From Flavobacterium sp. (lineage in GTDB: Bacteria > Bacteroidota > Bacteroidia > Flavobacteriales > Flavobacteriaceae), in NCBI RefSeq assembly GCF_013822155.1, contig NZ_PNJW01000008.1, positions 18,270-82,269 of the forward strand: 64,000 nt of DNA. The letters run 5' to 3'. Made by a program: the position numbers and the translations under genes. This document shows, in pieces, positions 9,937 through 19,361 of the stretch. How positions within the stretch are numbered: the stretch's first letter is position 1; each line of letters opens with the position of its first letter. Under the pieces are notes generated by a model, which was not told where the DNA came from, searched no databases, and saw only the letters and a program-made list of their open reading frames with translations.

Positions 9937-10012
9937 ATGTGACTTTAGTCACTTTTTTTTGCTTTAGATTTATTTATTTTTACAGTAGTAAGATATTTAA
10001 AATCAAAATCGT

Positions 10013-10228
10013 ATGAAAGCAAATGTTGGAAACACAGACAAATTGATTAGAATCGTATTAGCAATCGTATTTGGTACATTGTTTTTTACAAATACAGTTA
10101 CCGGAATTTTAGGGATGGCTCTTTTAATTTTTGGAATAATTCTTATTGCAACTAGTTTAATTAGTTTTTGTCCAATTTATCCATTATTAGGAATAAACAC
10201 TTGTTCCGCTAAAAATAAAAAAATATGA
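10013..10228 (+). CDS. DUF2892 (YgaP-like) membrane protein
   Basis: 71 aa 'MKANVGNTDKLIRIVLAIVFGTLFFTNTVTGILG...SFCPIYPLLGINTC'. Confidence 0.85.
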   Translation: MKANVGNTDKLIRIVLAIVFGTLFFTNTVTGILGMALLIFGIILIATSLISFCPIYPLLGINTCSAKNKKI

Positions 10229-11676
10229 AATACATAGTAAAAATATTGTTTTTCTTCTCTTTTATTTCGCAGGCTCAAGTTAATGTTGAATGGTCTAATT
10301 ATCCCGGTGGTATTTCTGTTGCGGTTGATCAATTACATCAAGTGTATTCGGCAAATTGGGACTATAATCCTGCTGGTGATATTACTTTAACCAAACGAAA
10401 TTCGTCCGGTAGCATTTTGTGGAATTCAACATTTGACAATGTCGATAATACAAGGCACGAAGTTGCAACATGGCTTGAAATAGATAGTCAAAATAACTGT
10501 TTAATTTCCGGTACTATTCGTTCAGGGTATTCTAATCCGGTTAATGCAGTAAGTCTTTTAATGAAGTATAGCCCAGAGGGTGAATTACTTTGGAGAGTTG
10601 TTTTTGAATCATCTTTTGAAGGTTCATCTACAAGGAAAATACTGGTTGATTCTTCAGATAATATTTATGTTTTGGGATTGGGGATGGGACCGAATGGAAT
10701 GGTAACAAGGGTTAAGAAATTTAATTCGAATGGTGAAACAATATGGACCTATTATGATAGTAACGGAATTGGTGCACCCAACAATATCAAATTTACAACG
10801 GACAATGCTTTGGTAGTTTCAGGAAGAGGAATAACTGGTATTATCAATGGTTATTTAAAACTTGGTTTAGAGGGTAATTTAATTTGGAGTAAAGCAGGGA
10901 TAACAAGTTCAACAATTGGAGATATTGCCGGGGATTCTTTTGGGAATTCTTATATCATAAATGGGGAAAATGTTGTTTCAAACGCCGGAAGTATACTTGA
11001 GAAATTGGATGGAGATGGTGCTTCGATTTGGGCTCATACTAATTCCATGGCAGGAAGCAAGGTTGAAGTTGGTTATGATAATAATCCAATCATCAGTGGT
11101 TTTCCTAACACGGGAACCGGAGGAGCAGCTTTTATGAAATATAATTCAGATGGATCTGTACTTTGGCAAAATTTAAATGCTGATGGGCCGGAAATTCTGC
11201 TTCTTCATGGCCAATTGAAATTAGATACAGCAAACAATGCCTATCTTTCTGCAGGAAATTTGTTTAATATGGCAATTTGTAAAATCAATTCTGATGGAAC
11301 AAATGGCTGGGTTGGTTTAGTTTCTGGAAGCAGTTCGGCTAGTTCATTTGTCATTGATACTGATAATTCAGTTTACGTTGTTGGAGGAACAACAGCTAAA
11401 CTTGGACAAACCCCACTAAATATTAATTCGTTTACTATGTCAGATTTTTTAATTTTTCCAAATCCCTTTGAATCAAAATTCACTATCTTATCGAATAATA
11501 TTGGTGACTCAAAAAAAGTGTTTATTTATGATTTTACCGGTAAATTAATTTACAAAGAGAATTTTTCAGGATTAAATACCGATATATTTTTATCCGCTAT
11601 TTCTAATGGAGTTTATTTTATAAATATTGTAGATAGAAACGGAAAAGTTTTTCGTCAAAAGTTGATTAAAAATTAA
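10225..11676 (+). CDS. Secreted protein with T9SS type A sorting domain
   Basis: C-terminus 'FLIFPNPFESKFTILSNN...GVYFINIVDRNGKVFRQKLIKN'; beta-propeller-like repeats. Confidence 0.85.
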   Translation: MKYIVKILFFFSFISQAQVNVEWSNYPGGISVAVDQLHQVYSANWDYNPAGDITLTKRNSSGSILWNSTFDNVDNTRHEVATWLEIDSQNNCLISGTIRSGYSNPVNAVSLLMKYSPEGELLWRVVFESSFEGSSTRKILVDSSDNIYVLGLGMGPNGMVTRVKKFNSNGETIWTYYDSNGIGAPNNIKFTTDNALVVSGRGITGIINGYLKLGLEGNLIWSKAGITSSTIGDIAGDSFGNSYIINGENVVSNAGSILEKLDGDGASIWAHTNSMAGSKVEVGYDNNPIISGFPNTGTGGAAFMKYNSDGSVLWQNLNADGPEILLLHGQLKLDTANNAYLSAGNLFNMAICKINSDGTNGWVGLVSGSSSASSFVIDTDNSVYVVGGTTAKLGQTPLNINSFTMSDFLIFPNPFESKFTILSNNIGDSKKVFIYDFTGKLIYKENFSGLNTDIFLSAISNGVYFINIVDRNGKVFRQKLIKN

Positions 11677-11697
11677 TTACTATTCAAATTAAATAAA

Positions 11698-11731
11698 AAA
11701 AAAGCTGCATTTTTTTCTGCAGCTTTTTTTA
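11698..11731. terminator. Bidirectional intrinsic terminator
   Basis: AAAAAAGCTGCA-loop-TGCAGCTTTTTTT between convergent genes. Confidence 0.8.
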
Positions 11732-11767
11732 CGCATAGTAGGACAAGTGGCATTATTTTAACTAACT

Positions 11768-12577
11768 TTAATCATCTAATAAATCTGTAAATTCTTTAAT
11801 TTTATTTTTAATAAAGTGTGCCAAATTTTGATTTCCATCCGGATCATTTGGGCTAATTTCAATAATACCATCTCCATTTCCATCAACTGCTACAGATAAA
11901 TCAACACTAGCTAAAATAGCATCTAAATTAAAATCGAAAACGATAGTAGCGGTATTATCAGCAATTACTAAACTTTGACCCAAATCTTGGTAGTCAATCT
12001 CAAATTTTTCTTCAGCATTATGCCAAAAAAGGAAAGGGACTCCATCTATTGTTCCTTGAATTTGAATGGATTTATTAAACATAGTACTTAACGTATCACG
12101 GTTTCGATTCATTTTAAATTCTACTTCTTCATAAGAGCCGTTTGGTAAGTTTAAAGAGGTAATAGTGGTTTGACCACTTAATAAATCAATTTCGAAAGGA
12201 CCTCTTAACTCAATTTCTTCTTCGTCACCGTAATAACCGTCATGGTTGCTGTCGTGGTCATCACTATGATTGTCATCATTACCATTGTCATCATTACCAT
12301 TGTCATCATTACCATTATCATCATTACCATCATTACTACCGTAATAATTATCATCTAATTTAAATTCAATTTCCTTTAAATTAATTTTGAATTCTGAAAT
12401 TGTAACGGTACTATTACGTCTAGCACCATTGGAACCACCTCCGGAATAGGTCGCTTTGGCAACAATTTTTAAATTATTAATTTTAGAATCTGTACTAGAA
12501 GCACTATCATCTTTGCTGCACGAGATTGTCAATACTAAAAGTATTAGTAGACTAAGTAACATTTTTTGGGTTTTCAT
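11768..12577 (-). CDS. Lipoprotein, DUF4382-like, with Asp/Asn-rich repeat
   Basis: Lipobox 'LVLTISC'; 'SKINNLKIVAKATYSGG...TVTISEFKINLKEIEF' and 'FEIDLLSG...LNLPNGSYEEVEFKMN'. Confidence 0.65.
   Translation of the reverse strand: MKTQKMLLSLLILLVLTISCSKDDSASSTDSKINNLKIVAKATYSGGGSNGARRNSTVTISEFKINLKEIEFKLDDNYYGSNDGNDDNGNDDNGNDDNGNDDNHSDDHDSNHDGYYGDEEEIELRGPFEIDLLSGQTTITSLNLPNGSYEEVEFKMNRNRDTLSTMFNKSIQIQGTIDGVPFLFWHNAEEKFEIDYQDLGQSLVIADNTATIVFDFNLDAILASVDLSVAVDGNGDGIIEISPNDPDGNQNLAHFIKNKIKEFTDLLDD
12271..12330 (+). repeat. Four in-frame 15-bp tandem repeats (TGTCATCATTACCAT; last copy TATCATCATTACCAT)
   Basis: Direct reading; encodes (GNDDN)n on the minus strand. Confidence 0.95.
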
Positions 12578-12664
12578 GTTTATTACGTTTTTAAATTATA
12601 GTACTAAAACAGTTTATGTTGAAGAAACCCTACCATAAAATTTAAAAATTTGCTAAAATCATTT

Positions 12665-12695
12665 TTTGATGCTTATTTGGATTGTGTTATCTTTG
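12665..12695 (+). promoter_or_regulatory. Bacteroidota-type promoter upstream of ffh
   Basis: TTTG (12665-12668), 19-nt spacer, TATCTTTG (12688-12695); matches the TTTG-N19-TAnnTTTG consensus. Confidence 0.75.
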
Positions 12696-12721
12696 CACTT
12701 CATCATTAGAAAATCCATTTT

Positions 12722-14059
12722 ATGTTCAGTAATTTAAGCGATAAACTCGACAAAGCTTTCCATATATTAAAAGGTCACGGTAAAATTACCGAAGTAAACG
12801 TTGCAGAAACCTTAAAGGAAGTGCGTCGTGCCTTACTTGATGCCGACGTGAATTTTAAAATCGCTAAAGATTTTACGACAGCTGTCAAAGAAAAAGCCAT
12901 TGGTCAAAACGTTTTAACGTCTTTGCAACCGGGCCAGTTGATGGTGAAGTTAGTAAAAGATGAACTAACGGAATTAATGGGTGGCTCTGAAGTTGGAATC
13001 AACCTTTCCGGAAACCCATCAGTTATTTTGATGTCGGGATTACAAGGTTCGGGTAAAACGACATTCTCTGGAAAGTTGGCCAACTTTTTAAAAACTAAAA
13101 AAGGCAAAAAACCACTTTTAGTAGCTTGTGATATTTACCGTCCGGCAGCAATTAATCAGTTGCATGTTGTAGGTGATCAAATTGGGGTAGAAGTTTATTC
13201 TGAACCTGAAAATAAAAATGCGGTTGATATTGCTCAAAATGCAATTAAGTATGCCAAATCAAACGGATTTAATGTTGTAATTGTCGATACGGCCGGTCGC
13301 TTGGCTATTGATGAACAAATGATGAATGAAATTGCAAATGTTCATCAAGCAATTCAACCTCAAGAAACATTATTTGTAGTCGATGCGATGACGGGTCAAG
13401 ATGCAGTCAATACCGCAAAAGCGTTTAATGACAGGCTGAATTTTGATGGTGTTATATTAACTAAATTAGATGGGGATACCCGTGGTGGAGCTGCAATTTC
13501 AATTAAATCAGTTGTAGACAAACCAATTAAATTTATTGGAACGGGAGAAAAAATGGAAGCGATTGACGTTTTCTATCCTTCTCGTATGGCCGACAGAATT
13601 TTGGGAATGGGCGATGTAATTTCATTAGTTGAACGTGCTCAAGAACAATATGACGAAGAAGAAGCCCGAAAATTACAAAAGAAAATCGCCAAAAATGAAT
13701 TTGGTTTTGATGATTTCTTAGCTCAAATTCAACAAATTAAGAAAATGGGAAACATGAAAGATTTGGTTGGTATGATTCCCGGAGCCGGTAAAGCGTTGAA
13801 AGATGTAGAGATTGAAGATGATGCCTTCAAACACATAGAAGCAATTATCCATTCAATGACTCCTTTAGAAAGAACGAAACCGGTAGTGATTGACGGTAAA
13901 AGAAAAATTAGAATAGCAAAAGGTTCAGGAACTAAAGTTGAGCAAGTAAACCAACTCATGAAACAATTTGATCAAATGAGTAAAATGATGAAAATGATGC
14001 AAGGCGGAGGCGGTAAAAATCTCGCCAGAATGATGGGCGGAATGAAAGGAATGAAATAA
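12722..14059 (+). CDS. ffh: Signal recognition particle protein Ffh (SRP54)
   Basis: 'GLQGSGKTTFSGKLANFLK', 'VDTAGRL', 'TKLDGDTRGGAA', Met-rich M domain. Confidence 0.99.
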   Translation: MFSNLSDKLDKAFHILKGHGKITEVNVAETLKEVRRALLDADVNFKIAKDFTTAVKEKAIGQNVLTSLQPGQLMVKLVKDELTELMGGSEVGINLSGNPSVILMSGLQGSGKTTFSGKLANFLKTKKGKKPLLVACDIYRPAAINQLHVVGDQIGVEVYSEPENKNAVDIAQNAIKYAKSNGFNVVIVDTAGRLAIDEQMMNEIANVHQAIQPQETLFVVDAMTGQDAVNTAKAFNDRLNFDGVILTKLDGDTRGGAAISIKSVVDKPIKFIGTGEKMEAIDVFYPSRMADRILGMGDVISLVERAQEQYDEEEARKLQKKIAKNEFGFDDFLAQIQQIKKMGNMKDLVGMIPGAGKALKDVEIEDDAFKHIEAIIHSMTPLERTKPVVIDGKRKIRIAKGSGTKVEQVNQLMKQFDQMSKMMKMMQGGGGKNLARMMGGMKGMK

Positions 14060-14067
14060 TACTAATG

Positions 14068-14097
14068 AGACGCGATTTTTCGCGTCTTATTTTTTTT
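14068..14097 (+). terminator. Intrinsic terminator after ffh
   Basis: AGACGCG-ATTTTT-CGCGTCT followed by a T-rich tract. Confidence 0.85.
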
Positions 14098-14159
14098 ATA
14101 AAAACACAACTAACTTTTTATAATGCAAAAGTAAATGCATAACTACTAAACTATATAAA

Positions 14160-15047
14160 ATGGAACTACTGGATGGAAAAAAAATAGCAGAAGACATAAA
14201 AAATGAAATTGCTGCGGAAGTTCTAAAAATGAAAGCTAATGGTGAAAAAGTACCTCACTTAGCAGCCATAATTGTTGGTAATGACGGAGCAAGTCTAACA
14301 TATGTTGGAAGCAAAGTAAAATCGTGTGAGCGGGTTGGATTTGAAAGTACTTTGATTAAAATGCCTAGTACCACTTCTGAAACGGAGCTGCTTAAAAAAA
14401 TTAAAGAACTTAACGAGGACAATAATATTGACGGTTTTATTGTGCAATTGCCTTTGCCAAAACAAATAGATACGCAGCATGTAATTATGTCTATCGATCC
14501 TAGTAAAGATGTAGACGGTTTTCATCCGGAGAATTTCGGAAAAATGGCGTTGGATATGAGTACATTTATTCCGGCGACTCCTTTTGGAATACTGGAATTA
14601 TTAGAACGTTACGGAGTTGAAACACAAGGAAAACATACTGTAGTGATTGGTAGAAGTCATATTGTCGGAAGGCCAATGAGTATTTTGATGGGAAGAAAAG
14701 GTTTTCCGGGAAATTCAACAGTTACATTGACACATAGTTACACTAAAAATATTGCTCAAATAACCACTCAAGCTGACATTATTATCACCGCTTTGGGTGT
14801 GCCAAATTATTTAAAAGCAGAAATGATTAAAGATGATGCCGTTGTAATCGATGTGGGAATCACCAGAGTTTTGGATGAAACCAATGAAAAAGGATACAGA
14901 ATTACCGGTGATGTAGATTTTGAACACGTTAGTAAAAAGGCTTCCTATATTACGCCGGTTCCTGGTGGAGTTGGTCCTATGACCATTGCAATGTTATTAA
15001 AAAACACTTTATTAGCTAGAGAACAAAAACGGATGAAAAGCAAATAA
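14160..15047 (+). CDS. folD: Bifunctional methylenetetrahydrofolate dehydrogenase/cyclohydrolase FolD
   Basis: 'DGFIVQLPLPKQID', 'PSKDVDGFHPENFGKM', 'VIGRSHIVGRPMSILM', 'TPVPGGVGPMTIAMLLKNTL'. Confidence 0.98.
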   Translation: MELLDGKKIAEDIKNEIAAEVLKMKANGEKVPHLAAIIVGNDGASLTYVGSKVKSCERVGFESTLIKMPSTTSETELLKKIKELNEDNNIDGFIVQLPLPKQIDTQHVIMSIDPSKDVDGFHPENFGKMALDMSTFIPATPFGILELLERYGVETQGKHTVVIGRSHIVGRPMSILMGRKGFPGNSTVTLTHSYTKNIAQITTQADIIITALGVPNYLKAEMIKDDAVVIDVGITRVLDETNEKGYRITGDVDFEHVSKKASYITPVPGGVGPMTIAMLLKNTLLAREQKRMKSK

Positions 15048-15052
15048 AAACA

Positions 15053-15083
15053 AAAACCCAAGTGTTGAGCTTGGGTTTTATTT
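15053..15083. terminator. Intrinsic terminator between folD and the convergent lipoprotein gene
   Basis: AAAACCCAAG-TGTTGAG-CTTGGGTTTTATTTT. Confidence 0.8.
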
Positions 15084-15100
15084 TATACTATTTTTGATAG

Positions 15101-15685
15101 TTAACTACCATTTGAAACACCTCTTCTTAAATTCATAGTAACTTGAATATTTCCTACTTGATCAATATTTTTAAAGTTACCGGTATATTGAATGGTGTAA
15201 TTATTTCCTCCGTTTGAAATGATTTTTAAAGTACCGGTTGGAGCATTTCCACTAACGGACGACTGAGAAATAATATTTGTTTTTGCAATTAAAGAAGTCC
15301 AACCTAAACATGCTCTGTTTTGACTGGCTAATATGTTTTCTAAATCAATTGGGTTGTCATCATCTTGGTCGGTTGAAATTTGATATTCACCATCTAATGA
15401 TAATGAGTCTGATATAAATAGGTCAAATGTAACTGTTGCTACATCGGTCAACCCTTTAATGCCACTGATAATTAAAGTGTTTCGATAATACAAACTGCCA
15501 TTTACTTCTATCGGTTCCGGAGAAACAACATTGACAATTCCTTGTGTTGTAGCTAATTCATAGGTTTCACCATCTACGACAAAAGAAGTTGAGTTTGTAT
15601 TTTGAGGAGTGTCACTTTCGCTATCACTACAACTGTTGAAAAGGAAAGCAGAAGTACAAACCAATAAAAATACTAGTTTTTTCAT
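15101..15685 (-). CDS. Hypothetical lipoprotein
   Basis: Lipobox 'FLFNSC'; no recognised enzymatic motif. Confidence 0.6.
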   Translation of the reverse strand: MKKLVFLLVCTSAFLFNSCSDSESDTPQNTNSTSFVVDGETYELATTQGIVNVVSPEPIEVNGSLYYRNTLIISGIKGLTDVATVTFDLFISDSLSLDGEYQISTDQDDDNPIDLENILASQNRACLGWTSLIAKTNIISQSSVSGNAPTGTLKIISNGGNNYTIQYTGNFKNIDQVGNIQVTMNLRRGVSNGS

Positions 15686-15744
15686 ATTTTAAATTTAATG
15701 TTTTCACAAAAATAGAAAATATCTTTAATAACCAAAATGTACGA

Positions 15745-16521
15745 TTAAAATTTACGTTTCGGTTGAATTTTTTGGATTTCTACTTTTGGTAAACTCGCTT
15801 CTTCTGTTTTGCTGGAAGGTTCAATCAACTGATTTAATTCGTTTATTTCGGATGCTGTCAAATCTCGATATCTTCCCAAAGGTATATCAAGTATAATATT
15901 GATAATTCGAATACGTTTTAAAGCGGTTACTTCATAACCTAAATACTCACACATTCTACGAATTTGTCGGTTTAAACCTTGTGTTAATACAATTTTAAAA
16001 ACGTTTGAGTTGATTTGTTCGACTTTACATTTTCGTGTAATGGTATCTAAAATTGGCAGTCCGTTGCTCATTTTTTGAATAAACCGCTCAGTGATAGTCT
16101 TATCAACGGTGACAATATATTCTTTTTCGTGATTATTCCTGGCTCGAAGAATTTTATTGACAATATCACCATCATTTGTCATAAATATCAAACCCTCACT
16201 GGCTTTGTCCAATCGGCCAATCGGAAAAATTCGTTCCGGATAATTAATATAATCCACAATATTATTCCGAACGCTTTGATTGGTTGTACATTCAATTCCG
16301 GCAGGTTTATTAAAGGCTAAATAAATAGGTTTTTCTCTGTTTTCTCGTATAAGTTTACCATCTACCCGAATTTCATCGGTATCAAAAACTTTAGTTCCCA
16401 TTTCCGGAACTTTCCCGTTGATAGTTACACGACCTTCTCCAATTAATTTGTCGGCTTCTCTACGGGAACAAAATCCTGATTCAGATAAAAATTTGTTGAT
16501 GCGTTTTCCGGTTTCTTCCAT
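15745..16521 (-). CDS. rluF: 23S rRNA pseudouridine synthase, RluF-like
   Basis: S4 domain 'RINKFLSESGFCSRREADKLIGEGRVTING', 'IGRLDKASEGLIFMTNDGD', 'GLNRQIRRMCEYLGYEVTALKRIRI'. Confidence 0.9.
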   Translation of the reverse strand: MEETGKRINKFLSESGFCSRREADKLIGEGRVTINGKVPEMGTKVFDTDEIRVDGKLIRENREKPIYLAFNKPAGIECTTNQSVRNNIVDYINYPERIFPIGRLDKASEGLIFMTNDGDIVNKILRARNNHEKEYIVTVDKTITERFIQKMSNGLPILDTITRKCKVEQINSNVFKIVLTQGLNRQIRRMCEYLGYEVTALKRIRIINIILDIPLGRYRDLTASEINELNQLIEPSSKTEEASLPKVEIQKIQPKRKF

Positions 16522-16535
16522 AGGGCAAAGATACT

Positions 16536-17384
16536 CTAAAGCTTTTGAAATAGAAATGAATAAATTGATTCATACAATTTTTCATCATGCATACTGTGTC
16601 CTAATCCATTTGTTTCAATAAAAGTAGCTTTTTCCCAACCTTCCGCAATTTTTTTGCTTTCTGAAAATAGCACAACATCATCCTCACGATCATGCGAAAT
16701 AATTCCGTTCAAGGATAGGGTGGAGGCTAATTTTTTTCCCAGAAATTCTTTCGTCTTAATATTAAATCGTTTTAAGAAATAGGCATCCAGAAGTTGGATT
16801 ACTTTAGTATTTAGTCCAAGTAATTTGGCATAATTCTCCAATAATACTTCTAAATCGGAAGGTGCTCCCATCAAAACCATTTTTTCTAGTGAAAGTGTAG
16901 TATAATGATGTTGAAAATATAAACAAGCCGAACCACCAATGGAGTGACCAATAATGATTTGAGGTTTATGTTTTAAAACTACTTCATGAATAAAATCAGC
17001 ATATTTTGGTACACTGAATTCTACACCACTGGCTAATCCATGTGCGGGTCCATCCAAAGCAATAATGGTGCTTCCTGATTTTTGAAGAAATGGAAAAATT
17101 GGTTCCCAACGAGCGGCATTACTTTCCCAACCGTGGACTAAAAGAATTTTTGTTTCATTTCCTTTCCAAAGATATACCGGAAATTGATAATTTTCCAATT
17201 GTACTATTTCTCGTTCTGCTTGTTGTAAAATGGCAGGAAGTGAATTGGCATTTAATTTTCCAACTCGAGGCTCACTAAAAAACTTATAGGCTAATTTAGT
17301 GGCACTTTTCGGAAAGGTATGGCTCAACAGATTGATGTAGGCACCAATTGATTTTGTAACAATATTTTTGAGCGTTTTATTCAT
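16536..17384 (-). CDS. Alpha/beta hydrolase
   Basis: 'ILLVHGWESNAARWEPIFPFL', nucleophile elbow 'IIGHSIGGSACLYF'. Confidence 0.88.
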   Translation of the reverse strand: MNKTLKNIVTKSIGAYINLLSHTFPKSATKLAYKFFSEPRVGKLNANSLPAILQQAEREIVQLENYQFPVYLWKGNETKILLVHGWESNAARWEPIFPFLQKSGSTIIALDGPAHGLASGVEFSVPKYADFIHEVVLKHKPQIIIGHSIGGSACLYFQHHYTTLSLEKMVLMGAPSDLEVLLENYAKLLGLNTKVIQLLDAYFLKRFNIKTKEFLGKKLASTLSLNGIISHDREDDVVLFSESKKIAEGWEKATFIETNGLGHSMHDEKLYESIYSFLFQKL

Positions 17385-17408
17385 AAAAAAACCCCGAATC
17401 CGGGGTTT
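17385..17408 (-). terminator. Intrinsic terminator after the zinc-ribbon/coiled-coil gene; T-tract abuts the ATG of the next gene
   Basis: Minus-strand AAACCCCG-GATT-CGGGGTTTTTTT immediately before ATG at 17384. Confidence 0.75.
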
Positions 17409-17414
17409 GTATTT

Positions 17415-18194
17415 TTAAATCTTAGCAAAAATGCTTTCCATTTTTTCTTTCTCTTCTGTTGCTAAAACGTTGTCAACTAAAATTCGTCCACTGTGTTCAT
17501 CGGTTAAGATTTTTTTGCGGGCGGCAATTTCAACTTGCGTTTGTGGTGGAATGGTGAAGAATGATCCGGCAGATGCTCCTCTTTCGATGGAAACTACCGC
17601 TAATCCATTTCTAACACTATTTCTGATTCGGTTATAAGCAGCTAACAAACGAGGCTCAATATTTGAAGCATATTCATTTGATAACTTGGTTAAGTATTCC
17701 TCTTCTTTTTGCGTTTCGGCCATGATATCACCTAACTCCGCTTTTTTGTGTTCTAAATGCGATTGTTTTGCATTTAAACGTTCTTGAGAATCCGCTACTT
17801 GTTGTTTTTTGTATTCAACAGAAGCTTTCATTTCTTTAATGTGCTTCTCGCTCAATTGAATTTCTAATTCCTGAAACTCGATCTCTTTTGTTAAGGAATT
17901 GAATTCTCTATTATTACGAACATTTTTTTGTTGTTCAGTATATTTCTTAATTCCTTCTTTGTGAGCTTCAATAGCATTCTTTTTGCCTTTGATTTGATCA
18001 TCAATTTGCTCTAAATCGGCTTTTAACTTTTCGTTACGTGCTTTCAAACCCGCTACTTCATCTTCTAAATCTTGCACTTCAAGCGGCAATTCTCCTCTTA
18101 CATTTCGGATTTCATCAATTCTTGAGTCGATTAACTGCAAGTCATAGAGTGCTCTTAACTTTTCTTCTACACTCATTTCTTTTACGTTTGTCAT
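17415..18194 (-). CDS. C4-type zinc ribbon/coiled-coil family protein (CT398-like)
   Basis: Long coiled coil, 'RNNREFNSLTKEIEFQELEIQLSEKHIKEM', C-terminal 'TQVEIAARKKILTDEHSGRILVD'. Confidence 0.8.
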   Translation of the reverse strand: MTNVKEMSVEEKLRALYDLQLIDSRIDEIRNVRGELPLEVQDLEDEVAGLKARNEKLKADLEQIDDQIKGKKNAIEAHKEGIKKYTEQQKNVRNNREFNSLTKEIEFQELEIQLSEKHIKEMKASVEYKKQQVADSQERLNAKQSHLEHKKAELGDIMAETQKEEEYLTKLSNEYASNIEPRLLAAYNRIRNSVRNGLAVVSIERGASAGSFFTIPPQTQVEIAARKKILTDEHSGRILVDNVLATEEKEKMESIFAKI

Positions 18195-18197
18195 AAT

Positions 18198-19292
18198 CTA
18201 AAAGTACTTAACTGGATTTGTATTTTGTTCTGATAAAATGATGGCAAAATTAGGGATTTTTTTGATAAGAAAATCAACAATATAATTTTTTGTGTATCGT
18301 TCGCTTTCATAATGCCCAATATCAGCTAAAAGTAATTGATTTTCAGACTCATAGAACTGGTGATATTTCAAATCAGCTGTTAAAAATGCATCGGCTCCCA
18401 TTTTTTTTGCCTGACTTATAGCAAAACTACCTGAACCGCCTAAAACAGCAACTTTTTTGATGTTTTTATGTGAAAATTCACTGTGTCGAATACTTCCACA
18501 TTGCATTTTATCTTTTACAAATTGAAGAAAATCCAATTCTGAAAGTTCGGTTTCTAATTCACCAATCATTCCTAAACCAATATTTTGATGCTGATTTTGT
18601 AATTCATAAATTTCAAAAGCCACTTCTTCATAACAATGTGTTTTGAACAACGCTTTCAAAATTTTCGATTCTAAATGTTTTTCAAAAGTGACTTCTAATT
18701 TTATTTCTTCGTTTTCTACAAATTCAAATCGTTCTCCAATTTCAGGATTACTATTCTCATTTCCTAAATATGTTCCAATTCCTTTTGAATTAAAACTGCA
18801 ATCTTCATAATTTCCAATATTTCCTGCTCCGGCATCAAAAAGTGCATTTCGGAGTTCTTCATGATTTTCTAAAATAGTATAGGTGACTAATTTTCGAATG
18901 AATTTCTCTTTTGGAATCAATATTTTGGTATTTTTTAATCCTAATTGGTTACAAATAATTTTATTCACACCATTTTGATGATTGTCTAAAGCGGTATGCA
19001 AGGCATAAATTGCAATATCATTTTTAATCGCTTTAATAACTACTCGTTCAACATAGGTTTTTCCGGTAATTTTTTTCAAACCCGAAAAAATAATTGGATG
19101 GAAGCATACAATAAGGTTGCATTTTTTTTCTATAGCCTCGTTTAGAACATTTTCTAACACGTCGTGACAAACCAGGATTCCGTTAATTTCCTGTTCACTA
19201 TTTCCGGTAAGCAAACCTACATTGTCAAAATCTTCAGCATATGAAAGCGGTGCAAGCATTTCTAACTGTTCTATAATAGTGTTGAGTTTCAT
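18198..19292 (-). CDS. Nif3-like dinuclear metal center hexameric protein
   Basis: 'APLSYAEDFDNVGLLTG', 'LIVCFHPIIFSGLKKITG', 'YALHTALDNHQNGVN', 'LADIGHYESERYT'. Confidence 0.93.
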   Translation of the reverse strand: MKLNTIIEQLEMLAPLSYAEDFDNVGLLTGNSEQEINGILVCHDVLENVLNEAIEKKCNLIVCFHPIIFSGLKKITGKTYVERVVIKAIKNDIAIYALHTALDNHQNGVNKIICNQLGLKNTKILIPKEKFIRKLVTYTILENHEELRNALFDAGAGNIGNYEDCSFNSKGIGTYLGNENSNPEIGERFEFVENEEIKLEVTFEKHLESKILKALFKTHCYEEVAFEIYELQNQHQNIGLGMIGELETELSELDFLQFVKDKMQCGSIRHSEFSHKNIKKVAVLGGSGSFAISQAKKMGADAFLTADLKYHQFYESENQLLLADIGHYESERYTKNYIVDFLIKKIPNFAIILSEQNTNPVKYF

Positions 19293-19361
19293 AATTGAGT
19301 TGGCTAAAAATCCAAATTGAGATTATTTCTCTCAAAGATAAAAAATCCCTACTTTCGTAAC

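Noticed and set aside
12271-12330. Possible CRISPR-like repeat array
   Set aside because: Units are contiguous 15-bp copies with no spacers and lie in a coding frame.
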